From an uncultured Prevotella sp. (GTDB lineage: Bacteria; Bacteroidota; Bacteroidia; Bacteroidales; Bacteroidaceae), in contig CAMNPN010000038.1 in the NCBI GenBank assembly GCA_946548085.1, positions 1-64,000 of the forward strand: a stretch of DNA of 64,000 bases. The letters run 5' to 3'. Below, piece by piece: positions 8,954 to 17,149 of this stretch. Position 1 is the first letter of the stretch; every line of letters begins with the position of its first letter. The translations under genes and the position numbers were made by a program. The notes beneath the pieces were generated by a model. That model saw nothing but the letters and a program-made list of their open reading frames with translations. It did no database searches and was not told the DNA's origin.

Positions 8954-9115
8954 ATGGCAAAGTTCAAATGCCCTTGCAAGTACACTTACGACCCAGAGGT
9001 TGGCGACCCCAAGAACGGCACACCTGCCGGAACGAAGTTTGAATACCTGCCCGACACGTGGCGTTGCCCACGCTGCAAGCGCAAGAAGGAGAAGTTCGTG
9101 ACCGTAGAAGAGTAG
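8954..9115 (+). CDS. Rubredoxin with a CxC first knuckle
   Basis: 53-residue iron electron carrier of the rubredoxin type. Seen: FKCPCKYTYDPEVGDPKNG at residues 4-22, GTKFEYLPDTWRCPRC in the middle and end, in the standard rubredoxin order (Cys pair, YDP-xxGDP, PGT-F-LP-W-CP-C). The second knuckle CPRC is normal. The first is Cys6-Pro-Cys8, one residue shorter than the canonical CxxC, and Lys9 replaces the usual Gly. Whether it still binds Fe with four Cys is unknown. The C-terminal KRKKEKF stretch is more basic than usual. It is a lone gene between the MITE-like segment and the glycosidase cluster. Confidence 0.85.
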   Translation: MAKFKCPCKYTYDPEVGDPKNGTPAGTKFEYLPDTWRCPRCKRKKEKFVTVEE

Positions 9116-9238
9116 CGCCACACCTGTCCGAGCATCATCAGCGAGCCGCAGGTGGTGGTGGGGAGTAAGAAAGTTATACTATAATGCCATAGTACGACAC
9201 TTTCCTGCTAAAACCGCCTCGGTTTCAAAAGAAATCAC

Positions 9239-9246
9239 TATCTTTG
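9239..9246 (+). promoter_or_regulatory. -7 box ahead of the glycosidase cluster
   Basis: TATCTTTG, 26 bp before the ATG at 9273. No perfect TTTG -33 element at the expected place (TTTC is present). It separates these genes from the SusCD operon. Confidence 0.6.
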
Positions 9247-9272
9247 CAATCGAGAACTAATAACTACCGCTT

Positions 9273-10286
9273 ATGATGAACTTACTATTAGCAGCCTGCA
9301 TGCAACTTGCGACAGCCGCGCAAGGTGCTGACGACCAGACCAGAGGCATCGGACAGTATCCAGGCCATCCAGATGAGTATTTTGCGCCAACAGTCAGTTG
9401 GGCGAGTAGTGACGCCCTGACCAACGTGGCCCTGCACAGGGCGGCATGGGCCTCGTCGACCTGCGACTATAACCACACCGCCCATCTGGTGACCGATGGC
9501 ATCTGCGACACGTCAGAGCCTGCCACCATCACCGTGACGACACCTGCCGGGCGGCTGCCCCGCCGAGAGGCTGAGTGGTCTATCGACGGCGGACCGTTCT
9601 CACGCACCATCCTCATGGGCAGCAGCAGTTGGCTGCAGTTCGACTGGGGAGGGGCACTGGCTGTCACAGCCAGCAAACTGACCCTGCAAGGGATGGTGGC
9701 CTACGACGACAAGGTCGCCACGAAAGGCTTTACCATCCTGTGCCAGACATCGGCAGACGGGCAGTCGTGGCAGACCGTCGGGGAACTGAAAGGTGACAAA
9801 CTGCCTGGCACGCCGCTGCACTATAAGTTACACTCCGACCCCAACAAACAGGAGAAGCAGGAACTGCTGCCGGCCCGCGTGCTGAACGAGGTGATACGCC
9901 TCAACGCTCCCGTCACTACAAACCACCTCCGACTGGTGGTAGATATGGCGGGTGCTGCCCACTGGGATATCCGCGAACTGCAGTTCAAGGATGCCGCAGG
10001 CAATGACGTCGAGGTGATGCCCTCACGGGCCTTCAGCAGCATGTGGATCAGCGACGAAGGCAACGGCTACCGTGCCAGCGTCACACTCAGCAACAAGAGT
10101 AAGGTGCCCGCACCCTTCGTCCGACTGAACCTGACAGGTGAGGACGGAGAGCAGATACTCCCCGTCGCCTATAGCGACAATTACATCACCCTGATGCCAG
10201 GCGAACAGAAAACCATCAACGTGACATGGCGAAAAGAAGACGCCCGTGGACAACGGCCACGCATAGAGATCACAGGAATCAACTAA
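9273..10286 (+). CDS. Secreted discoidin-like + Ig-fold protein; shell of a GH2-type enzyme without catalytic domain
   Basis: 337-residue exported protein with a short signal peptide (MMNLLLAACMQLATAAQGA). The first ~230 residues look like the jelly-roll sugar-binding region found in large Bacteroidota GH2-type proteins (NVALHRAAWASSTCDYN, LVTDGI, STWLQFDW-like LQFDWGG, HLRLVVDMAGAAHWDIRELQF). The last ~85 residues look like the C-terminal Ig-fold of exo-beta-glucosaminidase/mannosidase-type GH2 enzymes (SSMWISDEGNGYRASV, VRLNLTGEDGEQILPVAYSD, YITLMPGEQKTINV). No TIM-barrel catalytic domain lies between them. It may be a stand-alone glycan-binding accessory or a deletion remnant. The next gene, GH115, follows after 13 bp, so they are co-transcribed. 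Confidence 0.6.
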   Translation: MMNLLLAACMQLATAAQGADDQTRGIGQYPGHPDEYFAPTVSWASSDALTNVALHRAAWASSTCDYNHTAHLVTDGICDTSEPATITVTTPAGRLPRREAEWSIDGGPFSRTILMGSSSWLQFDWGGALAVTASKLTLQGMVAYDDKVATKGFTILCQTSADGQSWQTVGELKGDKLPGTPLHYKLHSDPNKQEKQELLPARVLNEVIRLNAPVTTNHLRLVVDMAGAAHWDIRELQFKDAAGNDVEVMPSRAFSSMWISDEGNGYRASVTLSNKSKVPAPFVRLNLTGEDGEQILPVAYSDNYITLMPGEQKTINVTWRKEDARGQRPRIEITGIN

Positions 10287-10299
10287 AAACGAGTACGAT

Positions 10300-13092
10300 A
10301 TGAAACGGATTTGCATGCTCCTATGGGGGTTGCTGTTAATGACAGTAGCAGAGGCACAACCTTTCCCACAAATAAAGGATCACGTGCAGGCAGGCTACTT
10401 CCCCCTCGTTACAGCAGAGGGGGCCGCCGCCATCTGTACGGATGAGAAAGACTACAAGGTAGCAGCCATCGCCGCCAACATGCTGGCCGACGATATAGAA
10501 CGTGTGACTGGTCAACGTCCGGCGCAGAACGGCGAGGGGAAGTCGATGATCCTTGCCGGCACGCTGGGAAAGAGCCGGATGATAGACGGACTGGTGAAAC
10601 GGCTGAAACTTGATGTCAGCGGAATACAAGGGAAGTGGGAATCTTTCATGATAACGACCGCAGACCACCCGAAGACCCACACGCCGCTGCTGCTCATCAT
10701 CGGCAGCGACCGTCGGGGGACCGCCTTCGGACTGACATCGCTGTCAGAAGCCATCGGCGTGTCGCCCTGGTACTGGTGGGCCGACGTGACACCCGTTCAG
10801 AAGCAGGCACTCTACGTAGAGCCCGGCACCTTCGTCCAGGGTGAGCCCTCAGTACAGTATCGCGGCATCTTCATCAACGACGAGCGCTTTGGCGGCTGGG
10901 CACGATGGGCAGAGCAGAACTTCGATAAAGAGACCGGCAAGGTGGGCCCCAAGACCTATAAGAAGGTGTTTGAGTTGCTGCTGCGCCTGAAAGCCAACTA
11001 CCTCTGGCCGGCGATGCATCCCGGTACCCAGGCCTTCAACGACGATCCGGAGAATGCCCGACTGGCTGACGACTATGCCATCGTGATGGGCTCGTCACAC
11101 TGTGAGCAGATGCTGTGTAACAACGAGGGCGAGTGGAAGGCAGTGGAGCAACGGGCACCCGGTACGTGGGGTGACTTCAACTATATCACCAACCGCGCCA
11201 CGATGCAGCGCTACTGGGAGACACGTGTCAAGACCAACGGCCGATACGAAAACACCTACACCCTCGGTCTGCGCGGCATCCACGACTATCCGATGGAAGG
11301 TGCCAACACCACCGAGGAGCGCGTCAGACTGATGCAGCAGGCCATCGATGACCAGCGCGACATGCTGAGACGGAATATCAAGAAACCTATCGAGGAGATT
11401 CCGCAGGTGCTCTGCACCTATGAGGAGGTGCTCGACGCCTACCACAACGGCCTGAAGGTGCCCGACGACGTCACCCTGCTCTGGAGCGATGACAAGCACG
11501 GCTACTGCCGAAACCTGTCCAACCCCGAAGAGCAGAAACGGAAAGGCGGCGCCGGCATCTACTACCACCTCTCCTACCACGGCGACCCCGCCAGTTGGAT
11601 CTGGCTCAGTCCGCTGTCGCCTGCCTTCCTCAGCACAGAACTCACCAAGGCCTACACCTACGGTGCGAGGAAAATATGGGTCTTCAATGTCGGCGACATC
11701 AAACCTGCCGAGAAGGAGATATCGTTCGTGATGGAACTGGCCTGGAACATCGACCGCTGGAAACCGGCAGAAGCACACCACTATATCAAGTACTGGGCGA
11801 CAAAGACTTTTGGCGCAGAGACGTCGCAGGAGATAGCCGACCTGATGGCTGGCTACTATCAACTGCAGGCTGCCGGCAAAGATGCCCATGTGTGGTTCGT
11901 CAACTATACCGAAGCGCAGATCGAGCAGCGGGTGGCCCGGTGGCGCGCCCTGTCGGCACAGGCAGCAGACCTGGCAGACAGGATTCCATCGCCACTGAAG
12001 GACAGTTATTTCGAACTTGTCAGTTACCCCGTCCGCGGTGCGGCCATGATCAACGAGTATCAGTTGCTGGCCCGCCGCAGCATGGTCCGGGCGACGGCAG
12101 GCGACAGTCTCGGAGCGATGGCCGACGCCAACCGTGTGAAGCAGATGTTCAACGGACTGAACGACTGGACGCGTCACTACAATGAGGAGATTGGCAACGG
12201 CAAATGGGCGGAGTTCTTCAACTGGCAGCCATACCACTGGTTCCGCTCAGAGAAGATAGAACAGCCCGTGGCCACGCCGGAACTGATTGCACAGGCGGCG
12301 AAGGGTCCGAAAGCCCGTTTCCTCCCCGTCGCCGAGGCTCTGTCGGAAGAAGGCGTCCTGATCGAGAGCGACCGCGATGCTGAGATTCCGCTATGGATGG
12401 AGGCCCTGACTCCCGTCCGTCATTTTTCCAAGGCGCCTGCCGATAACGTATTCTGTCGTATCTCGACAGACCAGGAGAACTTCGACGCTTCGGCTACACC
12501 TATTAATAATGTATGGCATGCCACACACGTCGGTCCGATGTGGAGCCGTGTGGGGACGATACACCTGAAGAAAGGCAAGAATCGTCTCTGCGTCAGCCAA
12601 CTAAAGCCCGATGCCCGTATCAACCAGATATTCATCGGTCTCTATCCACCGTTTGCCAGAGAGCCACGTGTCCGCATACCGGCATCACTGTACCAAGACA
12701 AGCAAGGAGGCATCTGCCGCATCCCACAACTGGGCTACACCGAGGGTGTCATCGTGCAGCCGTTCGGCACGACGGATCCTGCAGAAACGCCGTACGTGGA
12801 ATATGACGTCGACATCAAGGACGGCGACACTGCCATCGAGATCCGCACCCTGCCGACGCTCCACGTCTACGATGGTCGTGATGCCCGCTATACCGTTCAG
12901 TTAGGCGACGCCAAACCAGAAGTGTTCTCCATCCACGCCAACGACTTCACGGCAGAGTGGCGATGGAACGTCCTCCGCGGCTACGCCTCTCGAAACATCC
13001 CGGTCACTGCCAAAGGGCACCAGCGCCTACGTATCTGTCTGCTCGACCCTGGTATCGTGATTCAGGAAATACTGATCCACGCTCAGAAATAG
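10300..13092 (+). CDS. GH115 alpha-glucuronidase, secreted
   Basis: Family 115 enzymes remove (4-O-methyl-)glucuronic acid side chains from xylan or related glycans. Seen: signal peptide ending AEA-Q at about 19, the GH115 N-terminal domain (ANMLADDIERVTGQRP, IIGSDRRGTAFGLTSLSEAIGVSPWYWWADVTP), the catalytic TIM-barrel region with YRGIFINDERFGGWARW, LRLKANYLWPAMHPGTQAF, MGSSHCEQML, GLRGIHDYPM, LLWSDDKHGYCR and YHLSYHGDPASWIW, and a C-terminal beta-rich module. The length of 930 residues is usual. It is clustered with a GH2-like shell gene and a GH2 beta-galactosidase, which together fit debranching of a glucuronate-bearing plant polymer such as arabinogalactan or glucuronoarabinoxylan; the exact substrate is inference. 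Confidence 0.92.
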   Translation: MKRICMLLWGLLLMTVAEAQPFPQIKDHVQAGYFPLVTAEGAAAICTDEKDYKVAAIAANMLADDIERVTGQRPAQNGEGKSMILAGTLGKSRMIDGLVKRLKLDVSGIQGKWESFMITTADHPKTHTPLLLIIGSDRRGTAFGLTSLSEAIGVSPWYWWADVTPVQKQALYVEPGTFVQGEPSVQYRGIFINDERFGGWARWAEQNFDKETGKVGPKTYKKVFELLLRLKANYLWPAMHPGTQAFNDDPENARLADDYAIVMGSSHCEQMLCNNEGEWKAVEQRAPGTWGDFNYITNRATMQRYWETRVKTNGRYENTYTLGLRGIHDYPMEGANTTEERVRLMQQAIDDQRDMLRRNIKKPIEEIPQVLCTYEEVLDAYHNGLKVPDDVTLLWSDDKHGYCRNLSNPEEQKRKGGAGIYYHLSYHGDPASWIWLSPLSPAFLSTELTKAYTYGARKIWVFNVGDIKPAEKEISFVMELAWNIDRWKPAEAHHYIKYWATKTFGAETSQEIADLMAGYYQLQAAGKDAHVWFVNYTEAQIEQRVARWRALSAQAADLADRIPSPLKDSYFELVSYPVRGAAMINEYQLLARRSMVRATAGDSLGAMADANRVKQMFNGLNDWTRHYNEEIGNGKWAEFFNWQPYHWFRSEKIEQPVATPELIAQAAKGPKARFLPVAEALSEEGVLIESDRDAEIPLWMEALTPVRHFSKAPADNVFCRISTDQENFDASATPINNVWHATHVGPMWSRVGTIHLKKGKNRLCVSQLKPDARINQIFIGLYPPFAREPRVRIPASLYQDKQGGICRIPQLGYTEGVIVQPFGTTDPAETPYVEYDVDIKDGDTAIEIRTLPTLHVYDGRDARYTVQLGDAKPEVFSIHANDFTAEWRWNVLRGYASRNIPVTAKGHQRLRICLLDPGIVIQEILIHAQK

Positions 13093-13125
13093 ACAAACGC
13101 ACTTAAACCAAAAACATATAACATC

Positions 13126-15594
13126 ATGATGAGAAGAGTATTATTATCAGCATTTGTAACGCTGGCACTTGGGATGTCGGCCCAGACAAGCCAGCGAGAG
13201 ACTATCCGGTTGAACGAAGGATGGCACTTCGCCCTCGGCCATGCCGCCGATCCGGCAAAGGACTTCGGTTGCGGCACCGAGTACTTCAACTATCTGACAA
13301 AGGCTAACTCAATACACAATGAGGGGCCTTATGTGATGAAATTCGATGCCTCAGACTGGCAGGAGGTAAGCGTGCCCCACGACTGGGTGACGACACTGCC
13401 ATACGCCTCGGAGGCCAGTCACTCCCATGGCTATAAGACCGTCGGTTATAAATATCCCGAGACGAGTGTCGGCTGGTATCGCAAGGTCATACAGATTCCC
13501 GCCGAGGACCTCGGCAAGCACATCGCCCTGCAGTTCGACGGTATCTTCCGCGACGCACGGGTGTGGTTCAACGGCTTCTATATGGGCACGGAACCCAGTG
13601 GCTATGCCACACAGGTCTACGACGTGACGGAATACGTGAACTATGGCGGTGACAACCTGATCTGCGTGCGAGCAGATGCCACACTCGAAGAAGGATGGTT
13701 CTACGAAGGGGCGGGCATCTATCGCGATGTATGGCTCCTGAAGTCGGCTGCCGTCAGCGTCGCACCCTTTGGTACCTTTGTCTATGCGGCACTGAAAGCC
13801 CCATACACCTCGGCAAATATACACATCGAGACAGAGGTAAACAACCACTCGCTCACGGCTCAGACCTGTGAGGTATCGCAGCGGCTGCTCGATGCCGACG
13901 GCAAGGAGGTGGGACGGACAGAGGGCACCACTCTCGCACTGAAGGGCAAGGAGACACGAGGCTGCCAACAGCAACTGACGCTGACGGCCCCGCATCTCTG
14001 GAGCACTGCCGACCCTTATCTATATAAGGTGGAGACCACGGTGAAGGTAAATGGCCAGGTGACGGACGTCTACATGACTACCACCGGCATCCGCGACGTG
14101 GCCTTCGATGCCGACAAAGGGTTCTTACTGAATGGCGAGCCCGTGAAACTGAAGGGTGTCAACATGCACCAGGATCATGCCGGCGTCGGTGCCGCTATCC
14201 CTGAGGCACTGATGGCATGGCGCATCCAGCAGTTGAAGAAGTTCGGCTGCAACGCCTACCGCTCGTCGCACAACCCGATGACCCCCGCCCTACTCGACAT
14301 CTGCGACCGCGAGGGAATGCTCGTCATCGACGAGAACCGTCTGGCAGGCATCAACCAAGAGCATCTGAGACTCTTGGAGGCGATGATCCGCCGCGACCGT
14401 AACCATCCGAGTGTCATCCTCTGGAGCGACGGCAACGAGGAATGGGGTATGGAGAACACAGTACAGGGAACGCGTATCGCCGCCGCCATGAGGGAGTACA
14501 CCCGTCTGCTCGATCCCACACGCCATTCTACCATCGCCAATGCCGGCGGCGGGGAGATGATCAAGGGACTCGACGTCGTGGGGTACAACTATATCATGCA
14601 GAACAATGTAGACGAACGGCGCAAGCAACATCCCGACTGGAAGATCGTAGGCACAGAGGAAACCACCGGCTGTGGCACACGTGGTGTCTATTTCGACTCG
14701 CCCGACCAACCGAGCCGCATGAAGTCGATGAACCTCACCGCCGATAAGGATGGTACGGAGAACCGCATCGAGCGCGGATGGAAGTTCTATGCTGAACGCC
14801 CTTGGGGAGCAGGCCTCTTCTACTGGACGGGCTTCGACTACCGAGGCGAGCCTAATCCTCTGAAATACCCCGCCACCGACTCTGAGTTCGGCATTCTCGA
14901 CTACTGTGGATTCCCTAAGGACGAGGCCTGGTACCTGAAGGCGTGGTGGACCGACGAGCCAACGCTCCACATCTTCCCACACTGGAACCTGCAGGGGCAT
15001 GAAGGCGAAGAGATAGAACTCTGGGCCTACAGCAACTGCGACGAGGTGGAACTGACGGTGAACGGCCAGAAGTTAGGTCGCCAGAAGATGCCACGCAACG
15101 GCCATCTGAAATGGAAGGCCGTGTATCGTCCCGGCAAGGTGGTAGCCACAGGCTATAAGAACGGGAAGCGGATATTGACAGAGACCATTGAGACAACGAA
15201 ACCCGCTGCCAGAATAGCACTTTCTGCCGACCGTCAGACAATCATGGCCGACGGTCGCGACATGGCCGTAGTCACCGTCGAGGTACAGGATCAGAAAGGG
15301 CGGGTCGTTCCCGATGCCTGTCCGATGCTGACCTTCCGGCTGGAGGGTGACGGACGCATCCTCGGTGCCGGCAATGGCGACCCCTCTTACCTGGGCGAAG
15401 ACCATCCGAAGGCGAAAGACTGTCGGGAATTCAGCATCCCTGCCTTCAACGGTCTGGCGCAGGTGCTCATCCAGAGTGGTCACGACCCTTCGTCACTTGT
15501 CTTGTCGTGCTCGGCCGACCAGTTGAAGGCTGGCGCACTGTCTCTGCTATCCACCCCGACGGAGCCTGTCACGCCCAAAACGAAAAATAAATAA
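13126..15594 (+). CDS. GH2 beta-galactosidase-like glycoside hydrolase, secreted
   Basis: Exo-acting glycosidase of family 2. Seen: signal peptide (MMRRVLLSAFVTLALGMSAQ), sugar-binding jelly roll (WYRKVIQIP, IFRDARVWFNG, EEGWFYEGAGIYRDVWL), Ig domain, then a TIM barrel with KLKGVNMHQDHAGVGAA, FGCNAYRSSHNPM, the acid/base motif VILWSDGNEEW (Glu438) and the likely nucleophile in KIVGTEETTG (Glu511). The C-terminal part has the extra domains common in Bacteroidota GH2 galactosidases (ELTVNGQKLGRQKM, RIALSADRQTIMADG). 822 residues. It follows GH115 by 33 bp and ends the cluster. Beta-galactosidase is the best guess; beta-glucuronidase or mannosidase activity cannot be excluded from sequence. Confidence 0.88.
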   Translation: MMRRVLLSAFVTLALGMSAQTSQRETIRLNEGWHFALGHAADPAKDFGCGTEYFNYLTKANSIHNEGPYVMKFDASDWQEVSVPHDWVTTLPYASEASHSHGYKTVGYKYPETSVGWYRKVIQIPAEDLGKHIALQFDGIFRDARVWFNGFYMGTEPSGYATQVYDVTEYVNYGGDNLICVRADATLEEGWFYEGAGIYRDVWLLKSAAVSVAPFGTFVYAALKAPYTSANIHIETEVNNHSLTAQTCEVSQRLLDADGKEVGRTEGTTLALKGKETRGCQQQLTLTAPHLWSTADPYLYKVETTVKVNGQVTDVYMTTTGIRDVAFDADKGFLLNGEPVKLKGVNMHQDHAGVGAAIPEALMAWRIQQLKKFGCNAYRSSHNPMTPALLDICDREGMLVIDENRLAGINQEHLRLLEAMIRRDRNHPSVILWSDGNEEWGMENTVQGTRIAAAMREYTRLLDPTRHSTIANAGGGEMIKGLDVVGYNYIMQNNVDERRKQHPDWKIVGTEETTGCGTRGVYFDSPDQPSRMKSMNLTADKDGTENRIERGWKFYAERPWGAGLFYWTGFDYRGEPNPLKYPATDSEFGILDYCGFPKDEAWYLKAWWTDEPTLHIFPHWNLQGHEGEEIELWAYSNCDEVELTVNGQKLGRQKMPRNGHLKWKAVYRPGKVVATGYKNGKRILTETIETTKPAARIALSADRQTIMADGRDMAVVTVEVQDQKGRVVPDACPMLTFRLEGDGRILGAGNGDPSYLGEDHPKAKDCREFSIPAFNGLAQVLIQSGHDPSSLVLSCSADQLKAGALSLLSTPTEPVTPKTKNK

Positions 15595-15603
15595 CTAAAT
15601 TAT

Positions 15604-15634
15604 TTTGTATTTTGCGCACTTAGTCGTACCTTTG
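15604..15634 (+). promoter_or_regulatory. Promoter of the first membrane protein/propeller unit
   Basis: TTTG at 15604-15607 and TACCTTTG at 15627-15634, 19 bp apart. The ATG at 15644 is only 9 nt past the box, so the transcript would have almost no leader. Confidence 0.65.
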
Positions 15635-15643
15635 CACCGATTT

Positions 15644-17125
15644 ATGGCAAAAGCGGTCACGAAATACATAAATATAGGAGTGTCGATGCTGGTAGGCATC
15701 GGCATCTTCCTGTTTTGGTATGTGGCCTACCCTCATGCCCTGTCGTATCAGGAGCAATATCAGCTGTTCCTGTGGACGGGTGACTATTTCATTGAGAAAG
15801 TAAGTCTTCCCGGGGGCTTTGCCGACTGGTTAGGAGAGTTCATCGTACAGTTCTTTTATGTGGAATGGCTGGGCGCACTGCTGCTGGCACTGCTCTTCGT
15901 GCTGCTGCAGCGGCTGACGGTCCGGCTGCTGAAGCAGCATGGACCTGTATCCCTGATTCTAAGCCTGTTGCCTGTAGCACTGCTTTTGTGGCTGATGGGC
16001 GACATCAATGTGCTGCTGTCGCTTCCCGTGGCGGTCGTGCTGGCATTGGTACTGGCAAATATGCGGCTGTCGGAGTCATGCTCATGGGCAGAGGTAATCA
16101 TCCTCCCCGTCGCCTACTGGCTGATTGGTCCATTGGTTTGGCTATACGTCATCATACGGGTGGTGCAGCATGGGTGGAGACACCTGTGGACAACCGGTTG
16201 GCTGGTGGGCCTGCAACTGGCTGTCTATGCCTGGCTGTTGCCGCAATGGCCGCTGCAGCAGGCGATGACCGGCCTGAGTTATTACCGCATTCCCCTACAC
16301 TATCCTCAGTGGACCGGTTACGACAAGGATATGTACGAACTGATACGGCTGGACTATCTGGTACGCCATGAGCGTTGGGATGAGATTGTAAAGCGTGCGC
16401 AGGACTATCAAGTGCGGACACCATTCTGGTCTAACTGTGTCAACCTGGCCCTGGCAGAGAAGCGACTGCTGGCCGACCGTATGTTCGACTTCTATCAGAG
16501 CGGCGAGGACGCCCTCCTTATCCCCCGTACCCGCGACCTCACCTCGATGCTGCCAACGGCAGAGGCCTTCTGGCGACTGGGTATGGTGAACTCGGCCCAG
16601 CGCTATATGTTCGACACCCAGGAGTCGATTCTCAATGCCAAGAAGAGTGGTCGGTGCACCAAGCGCATTGCAGAGTGTATGATTGTGAACGGCCACTACC
16701 AGACGGCCGCTAAGCAACTCGACATCCTGAAGAAAAGCCTCTACTACAGCGGCTGGGCCAAGGATATGGAGACACTGATCAAGAACAACCAAGTGGACAA
16801 CCATCCCCTCTACGGCAAACTGCGCAAGCTAAGATACAAGAACGACTTCCTCTATAGCTATGACGAGATAGACAAGATGCTCGGCCTGCTGTTTATGGAC
16901 AACCAGGACAACAAGATGGCCCTCGACTACTTCATGGGTCAGATGCTGCTGAAGGGCGACGTGCAGGGCTTCATTCAGTATATGGGCCTGGTGCAGCAGT
17001 ACGGCGGCTACCGCCAGATGCCGCTGGGCTATCAGGATGCCATGCGCTGCATTCAGTCGAGAGGCAATGCCCCCGGTTCGGCATATGCCGCATACGTGAG
17101 AAGAAGAGTGAAGAGTGGAAAGTGA
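15644..17125 (+). CDS. Polytopic membrane protein with helical-repeat C-terminus, copy 1 (DUF6057-like)
   Basis: First member of unit 1. About eight membrane helices in the N-terminal ~230 residues, beginning with INIGVSMLVGIGIFLFWYVAYP followed by a conserved exposed segment ALSYQEQYQLFLWTGDYF and a PGGFADWLGEFIVQFFY motif shared by all three copies. The C-terminal ~260 residues are soluble and helical, TPR-like (WDEIVKRAQ, NLALAEKRLLADRMFDFYQ, AEAFWRLGMVNSAQRYMFD, RCTKRIAECMIVNGHYQTAAKQLDILKKSLYYSGWA). I believe the family is filed as DUF6057, without known function. Start set at 15644, after the promoter. The last codons (RRRVKSGK) are encoded by a heptad repeat arm at 17107-17131. Confidence 0.75.
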   Translation: MAKAVTKYINIGVSMLVGIGIFLFWYVAYPHALSYQEQYQLFLWTGDYFIEKVSLPGGFADWLGEFIVQFFYVEWLGALLLALLFVLLQRLTVRLLKQHGPVSLILSLLPVALLLWLMGDINVLLSLPVAVVLALVLANMRLSESCSWAEVIILPVAYWLIGPLVWLYVIIRVVQHGWRHLWTTGWLVGLQLAVYAWLLPQWPLQQAMTGLSYYRIPLHYPQWTGYDKDMYELIRLDYLVRHERWDEIVKRAQDYQVRTPFWSNCVNLALAEKRLLADRMFDFYQSGEDALLIPRTRDLTSMLPTAEAFWRLGMVNSAQRYMFDTQESILNAKKSGRCTKRIAECMIVNGHYQTAAKQLDILKKSLYYSGWAKDMETLIKNNQVDNHPLYGKLRKLRYKNDFLYSYDEIDKMLGLLFMDNQDNKMALDYFMGQMLLKGDVQGFIQYMGLVQQYGGYRQMPLGYQDAMRCIQSRGNAPGSAYAAYVRRRVKSGK

Positions 17126-17131
17126 AGAATT
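17107..17131 (+). repeat. Heptad tract, left arm of 25-bp inverted repeat
   Basis: AGTGAAG, AGTGGAA, AGTGAAG then AATT: three 7-mers, exactly complementary to 17247-17271. Encodes the C-terminus of the membrane protein. Confidence 0.85.
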
Positions 17132-17149
17132 TGCTACCGCGATACAAGA

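Noticed and set aside
11095..12237. 380-residue minus-strand frame
   Set aside because: Antisense to GH115, whose catalytic motifs are continuous on the plus strand.
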